Below, in pieces: positions 57,899-64,000 of a DNA stretch of 64,000 nucleotides. The notes under the pieces are model-generated. The model was not told where the DNA came from. It worked only from the letters and a program-made list of their open reading frames with translations, and did no database searches. Positions within the stretch are counted from its first letter, which is position 1. Each line of letters begins with the position of its first letter. Position numbers and translations under genes: made by a program. This stretch comes from Gnetum montanum (taxonomy: Eukaryota > Streptophyta > Gnetopsida > Gnetales > Gnetaceae). The stretch is from the NCBI GenBank assembly GCA_015680685.1, contig MNCI01022649.1, forward strand, positions 3,890-67,889. The letters run 5' to 3'.

Positions 57899-59990
57899 TT
57901 AGGTTTTCATCTTTATAACTAATCCTAAAAACACATCCCCTCTAGGGTAGGAAATTAGACATTCCATGAATAGATTTAACATTGGGTGGAGGGGTAGGAG
58001 GCTCCCCATCTTGTCAATAGAATCAACATTATCAAAAGAAATTGTCTTCATATCTTGACCAATAGCTGCAAATAAATTATCCATATTTAAAATATCTTGA
58101 ATATGTTGTCCATTCTAAAGATTTGAAATGGAATCACCAATAGATAGAGTTCCTTAATGTTTTTTATTATGAGGTACCATTTGGAAACCATCTGAATTAA
58201 CAATGATTTTTTATGATATCTTACAAATAAATATTTGCTTCACCTTAGTTATTAAATAATTCTTTAAAGTTGATTTAACTTGAACCTTCCTAAAAGGTAA
58301 ATTTTGTTGATGATGAGTGGCGAGGTACCCCTACACTCAACCATATGAAACGAGCGTAGCATGCGCGATCCGGTCGAACTCCACAGACTAAATGCCTAAA
58401 CGCCCCATGGAACACTTGGGGTTAATCATTTGTTGTCTTCCCATACTTACTTGTTGTTGTCACGGTGTATGGTTAAGTAAGTTCGAGGTATATGATTTTT
58501 TTGGTCTTTTATGGTTTTTCTCCTATGCTAAAGGGTGAAGGGTTGAGAAACTAGCTAACTCTAACTAAGGACCTAAGTCTAAATTAACTAGCATCAGCAT
58601 TCATTCCCACTTACCGTACACACCCTGAACTATGCAACTGTGGCTACCAAACACTAATTGTTACTGGGATCATCACATGTAATGCACGTGCTCGAAGTGG
58701 TCGTACTGAGGCACCTAATTAGGAGGAAAGGGGTGAAAGAGCCTAACTAGCCTAAGTGCGATGAGCAGCCGATTCCTTGACTAACCGTACACATCTGCCG
58801 TGCATGACTACCACTGAGATTACCAAGTGTAGATCCTGGATATGCCACTGGGTTATCAAGTAGTCACATGAGATGCTCGTAATCAAGTCGTACTCATACC
58901 GCATGCGACAAGCAGCCGATTCCTTGACTATTCGTACACATCCTTAGATGCTCGTAATCAATTCATACTCGTACCGCATTCTAGGAAAGCAATAAATAAN
59001 CCCTACTTCTAAACCAGGATGGGAAATGAAGGGAGTGCCCTCTTATTTATAGATTTGATGGCGGACTGCGATATCATGTACGCGATATCGCAGGGGACGA
59101 TGCGATATCGCGTACGCAATATCGCGGTGCATGCAATATCGTGTCTCATCAGTTGAACAACATTAGAAGAAAAGGATGGGCTTACTATTGAAACGTTAGT
59201 AGAAGACATCATCATAGGATCTACAACTTCTCTAAAAAAACCCTTAGTAAGATCTACAATATTTATAGAAGAAACCTTATTAATGTTTGTAGCAGCTTGG
59301 TATTAACATGCTTGCATAGCCTTTTTTTGCAGCATAAAAGAACATGAATAAAACATATGACCTTCTCAATGATCAGAGTGATATGAATTTGGGAGACTGT
59401 AATAAATAATCTTCTACACATAATCAATTCCACTAGCACATAGAGGAACTTCTCACTTAAGGAAATTAAGATCCACCTCAATCATATATTGAATTCTATG
59501 AAAACCACTAGTTGTAGCTAAATGTTTAATTGGCCCAGTTTAAGAGATAATATTCCTTTCAAATTTTTCAAAAATCAATGAAAAATTTGATAGAAACCTT
59601 TGAAATTCACAAGATGCTAAATTAAAAGAGGGAGTTCACTTTTAAATAATTAATAAAGCATGATGATGATAAAAAATACCAATATCAAGGACCTTAGAAA
59701 TTTTTGTCAAATCAACAAATTCTACCAACAAAAATGAATTTGATAGATAACATGCATAGACAACATCCAAATTTTGATATTTTTAAATTAGATTTAAATG
59801 ACTCAAAAAACTTGAGGAACGAGCTAAATAACCCAAAATATATATGAATACATACCTTCTAGAAATTTCCTGAGTAATAGGTTCATATAAATCATTAGGA
59901 AATTCATAAAATGATAAAGAAGAAATTGATTCACTTGAAGGATAATCTACTAAATCTAGTGGCATTATAGATAATTCCAAATAGATTTTC
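57899..59990 (-). pseudogene. LINE ORF1 remnant, diverged subfamily, split by a solo LTR
   Basis: From 59990 downward the minus strand reads LSYFYEF-type N-terminal sequence, FERNIIS, GPIKHLATTSGFHRI, MIEVDLNFLK, VPLCASGIDYV, then YYSLPNSYHSDHxEGHMFYSC (59370-59440), a decayed CCHC knuckle, and VDLTKGF. It resumes after the LTR (58310 downward) with KVQVKSTLKN, NMDNLFAAIGQDMKTISFDN and HPMLNLFMECLISYPRGDVF to a stop at 57899. This ORF1 differs from copies I-III in sequence. Broken by stops. Confidence 0.65.
58306..59156 (-). mobile_element. Solo LTR, GATATC family (58311-59151), TSD GTTGA
   Basis: TGATGAG...CTCATCA flanked by GTTGA at 58306-58310 and 59152-59156. TATA on minus (plus TATTTATA 59044-59051) and palindromes at about 59068-59145. 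The N at 59000 replaces roughly 200 bp that the 4518-5479 copy has between AAATAA and the CCTAGGATGAGAAATGA-like block, so the true LTR is longer than the 841 bp shown. Confidence 0.93.
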
Positions 59991-62029
59991 TAGACAAATA
60001 TCAGATCCACTAAAAGAATTAGATTTGCAAAAGAAATATTAGATCCATTAAAAAAACTTTGATTTGAACCTAGGTTTAGCCACTTAAAAAAGATTAGGCT
60101 TTCATTCATCCACTAACTCTCATAAGCCCCACCTTAGTAGGATGAGCATTTAGCCTCTAGAGATGATTCTTTTTATCATGTTAGCTAACTTATAATTAAA
60201 TTGTTTTAGGTTTAAATACATTGTTATGTTTTGCTAGACTTTTTTGTAATGCATAGTCAACTTGTTTTAGCTTTCAACATCTCCTTCTCCTAAACAAAAA
60301 GGTAGTTTGATATATAATTACAAAATGTAAATATTCAAAGTTTGACACTTAATGTTAATGGGTGCCATTTTTTGGAGTGATGGTATGGCATTAAATTTTC
60401 ATGTTGGAGGACTTAAATTTGAGCTTGGGGTAGCTACTTAATAGGATGAGCATTAAGCCTCTAGGTGATGCTCCTAATGTTGATTTTGTTTTTTTAGGAG
60501 TTGAGATCACATGTTGTATGTTTAGGATAGACCCCTAGGGTAATAGCAAAGCAAGTGCAATGCAGTGAAGATGTTAGTGTTAGGCTTTGAACCCAACACC
60601 TTCAAGTACAAATTTTTGTGAGATAATGTTACATTCATTTTTATAATATTTTGATTTTCATAATGAATTCTCACAAATTTTCAAAATAGTTTTCACAATC
60701 TATCATAGGTTCTCTCAATGACTCATAAATTTTAGTTCTCTAAATTTCGTTTTACAAGTTTCTTACAAGTTTGAAAGAGATTTATATTTTCATATATGAT
60801 TTTATAATAGAAGAGAATTTATATGAAGCTTATGTGTAATTGTAGCAAGATCACATAAGGATTGAGCATTCCATTATTGGTTTTATTTCCAATTTTAGAA
60901 TTTGAAAAAATTTCACACCTATTACAAGTTTATTTCATCATTTATTTTTGGCATGAGGATTTGAAAGGAATTCTTTTAGGATTTTTCTCAAATCTCTCAT
61001 GATCTTTGACAAGTGATAATGAATTCATTGAATCTAAGTAGTTATTCTTGATGAATATAAATCTAAGATGTTTTTACTAGCTTTGGTGCAAAAAAATTAG
61101 ATGTAGTTTCTTGATTAAAGATTTCTCTTAGTTTAATCATAATTTATTGTAAAATTTCAAAAGACCTTTAGCTTTCTTTAAATCTTGAAGTATCATGATG
61201 CATGCTATAGTTAACCATGGATCTAATGTTGTCTACTAATTTGAAGGCTTAATCTACCATTGATTAGGCTAAATCGAAGTTGAATTTTTCATTTTAAGTT
61301 AATTTGTATTTGTATTTTTTAATTTAAGTGTAATTGCTTATCCACCATGACCTCAGAGAACTCATAATTTGTTATCAAACAAATTCATAAAACCAACATG
61401 AGTGTTAGAGCAACTGATGCTTCTTTCACGACCTCTCATTACAACTCATGATGAGGTTGCAACTAATTTAAAACAATGTAGAGGAAGATTGCATTGTAGT
61501 TGTAGTTGGTTTTGAACTCAAAGGTTTTTCACATTAGTCGCAATAACAAGGGGTGATTTCTTATTTACATATAAAATATAATTAAATAAAAATATAGAAA
61601 GTAAAAATATGTAATTACAAGTAAATAAGCTTATTTTATAAGGATAGCATTTAAACTTCATGTGTGGTAGATATTTCCAATGCATCAAATACATATTTTT
61701 AGAAAACTTGCCACACTATCTCCATATTACTTGTTGCATCATCTTTATATCATTTGTTATATCTTTATCCACCACATTATTTCCATATCACTCATTACAT
61801 ATTTTTTCTTTTAAGAATATTGCATTATTAGAAAACTCAATATTAACAACATATTATAAAATTCTAATTTTACTATTTATTTTAAATCTAAATACTCTTT
61901 AAAAAACATGTTCAAATTAAAATTTCAAAGAATTAAAACTTCGATAGGATATTATTGTTGCCCACCCGTTGAAACCACCGTTGAAACCATTCGCAAATAC
62001 CCACAATATAGAAGCGTAATGTAGTCAAC
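59991..62029. other. AT-rich sequence without a gene, with dispersed repeat pieces
   Basis: Pieces near 60136-60175 and 60436-60480 share TAGGATGAGCATTNAGCC with 10140. Nothing coding. Confidence 0.4.
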
Positions 62030-62460
62030 TTACACCGATTCGACGAAGGAAGCTTCCGTGGATGAATACTGAATCCTCAGTATCATCTTCATAAATTAAA
62101 TGTGTAGAGTGCAGCAGCGAACCAGAGGCGTGGGTATCAATTACAGGAGAGAGGCAATTTGGCCATTGCATGTGTGCCGTGTTCGTGAGGCTTTTTAACT
62201 TGGAACGGTCAAATCCAAGAAGTGGATTGCGGTTTCTTGGTAAGACTAAGTTGGGTCACTGGTCGTAGCAGTGGAGTTGTGGCCTTGTTCCTGTCTGTCA
62301 CCTCTGCAATTTGACGGACAACTACGTTCGTCACGATACGCATGTTTTTGCTCTCAGCTCAAGCCCAACAATCTGAATATTTGAAAATACCCTCGTTAAC
62401 AATGATTTTGAAATATTTGCCGACATGAGTATCCCACAAATTGCGTGTCTACATTTTGGA
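62030..62460 (-). repeat. Inverted, diverged copy of the upstream region of the two-exon gene
   Basis: Reverse complement aligns to 16035-16490 (see that entry). The homology stops before the position where exon 1 would lie, near 62030, where AT-rich sequence begins, so no copy of the exons is present. Confidence 0.8.
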
Positions 62461-63039
62461 CAAGATAAAGTTAAAAAGGACCATAATAATTCAACGCGCT
62501 CACAGTCGAAATTGGGCTCTCGCTGGTTTTCGTTGGCTGGACGTATTTGGTTTGGGAATCTGTTGATATGCTAAAAATCAATGGATTCACCTTTTTAACT
62601 TTTAAAAAGTTGTTTAGTATTAGATGGAAACTTCATCGGATTTGGATGTGAACCGGCAGTTCAACGCAATCGTGTCGCTTTTTGAATGCAATCTATTAAG
62701 ATCCGCGAATCTTTGGAATCGGCGTTTATAGGAACGCAAGTTCTTAAGATTCAGGAAACCAAGAAGGGTGAAAAATAGTACATCTAGGCAGGTTGAAATA
62801 TGCATGTGGCCGGCAGGGTTAAATGGTCAATCATGGTTATGAGATAAGGTGAGCTACAAGCTGGAGAGAGAAAAGTGATTGTGATTGAACTGTAAGAAAG
62901 CATGTTTTGTAGATAGTTCAAAAGTTGTTTCTTTTGGAGTGGGATTAGAGGAGTGGAGAGATCCGCAGGAGTTCTATTTTATGATAACCATCATGAACAA
63001 TCTCCATAGAGCTATATTACTTTGATTTCTTGTGAATTG
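62461..63039. other. Low-copy sequence without a recognised gene
   Basis: Mixed composition like 15890-16030. Weak similarity to 15900-16034 in reverse may extend the duplication. No coding signal. Confidence 0.4.
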
Positions 63040-63381
63040 CTAATGAGTGGTTGAGTAGAGCCTACACCTAACTATACAAGTCATAAGTATTCATATATGA
63101 CTTAGTTGAACTAGAATAGATATCTAGATAGCTAGGCTATTGGTTGTTGGTTGTTGTCTTCCCAATCATACTTGTATGGCCTTAGTACATATAGTTAAGT
63201 GTGACAAAGGTGCATGATATTGATGTTGCATTGGCCATGTTGAAATATTATTCAAATATTAATATATGCTAAGCTAATCTAATTATAAAAGTCCTAGTCT
63301 AACCTAAGGTGATGAATGTCTAATCCTAGTTTGTCAAACACATCCTAAATGCACATACCCATTGCTAGGACTACCAAGCTG
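63040..63381 (-). mobile_element. Diverged LTR fragment related to the TGATGAGTGG family
   Basis: TAATGAGTGGTTGAGTAGAGCCTACAC, then TTGTCTTCCCAATCATACTTGTATGG, then GACTACCAAGC follow the order of blocks in the 4518-5479 LTR. It is interrupted at 63382 by another LTR-like start. Confidence 0.6.
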
Positions 63382-64000
63382 TAACACCTCATATTTTTGG
63401 TTCCTTAAGCTTGTGCTATCTACATAGATTTTAAATATCATTTAATTGTTATCTATATGAAGGTGCTTTGATGGGATAGCTATCAGATGAGAAGTTAGCC
63501 ATGTATTTATAACACTTATGTATTTTTGCTATGTGCACTAACAATGAGTTGGTAGGTACTATGGATGCTAACAAGGAATTGGAACTACTTCAACAAGTTT
63601 ATGATGTACATCAAGATGGCTTGTTATCAATTGTTATTATAGTTTGACATGTTTGTTAATGTGCTTAAGTTAAGATCATGTATTTCATTCATTGTTAATT
63701 ATATTATAGCTAGTAATTTTGTATATTTTTTATGTAAGCTATGGATGAGGATTGTAAAGTTATATGCATCTTCATTATGTGCGTTAGCTATAGATGGTGT
63801 GTTTTATTATTACTTATGCTTCATAGTTTATATTTTAATTATTTCATAGGCATGTATAATGTGGCTAGATGTTATTAATATGTTTTGGTAGGTATAATTG
63901 GATTAGTAGTTATTATAATGGATGTTTATACCTTAGATGTAGATGCACTAGTTCAGTATGTGCTACAATAGTAGTTGTGCAAATGGATTTAGTAATGTTG
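63382..64000. mobile_element. Possible LTR start, continues past window end
   Basis: TGTAACACCTCATATTT at 63382 matches a common plant LTR start and resembles 2146-2165. It interrupts the LTR fragment to its left. No internal region is reached. Confidence 0.4.

Overview
The window reads as nuclear DNA of a seed plant with a very large, transposon-filled genome, most likely a conifer or other gymnosperm. The reasons are one recognisable host gene in 64 kb, plant-type Ty3/gypsy LTR retrotransposons nested several deep, plant-type LINE ORF1 and RT remnants, tRNA-derived SINEs, and a decayed Penelope-like retroelement with a GIY-YIG endonuclease (such elements are described from conifers). The species cannot be named from the sequence. 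Four single N's mark scaffold joins; at least three sit beside unmerged overlaps or missing sequence.

Layout. 1-6155: an LTR end, then two diverged copies of a non-coding repeat; the second copy holds two solo-type LTRs (3227-4199 and 4518-5479, the latter with a perfect 5-bp target duplication) and a SINE. 6490-13740: LINE remnants on both strands; one ORF1 copy is split by a 1.9-kb solo LTR (10669-12610) carrying a 22-bp tandem array ahead of its TATA box. 13741-20560: a low-copy island with a two-exon gene (16793-18347), SINE copies, and an upstream segment (16035-16490) that recurs inverted at 62030-62460. 20560-21900: a third LINE ORF1 copy.

22580-56120 is one nested stack, resolved by restored reading frames and target duplications. 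A Penelope-like element (minus) is split by a chromodomain gypsy element (23456-55572, plus). That element's RT is split by a gag-protease element lacking RT and integrase (26711-52396, plus). Its 5' LTR is split by a non-autonomous LTR element (27290-42483, minus) carrying an intronless CCR4-type deadenylase sequence. That sequence is split by a further gypsy element (29257-39149, minus) with target duplication GTTGG.

56120-64000: a SINE, a diverged LINE ORF1 split by another solo LTR (58311-59151, duplication GTTGA), AT-rich sequence, the inverted duplicate, and two further LTR fragments. Nearly all transposon coding sequence is broken by stops, frameshifts or lost catalytic residues. The most notable signals are the U3 palindrome arrays (GCGATATCGC in one LTR family, CGTATACG in another), the captured deadenylase domain and the Penelope remnant.
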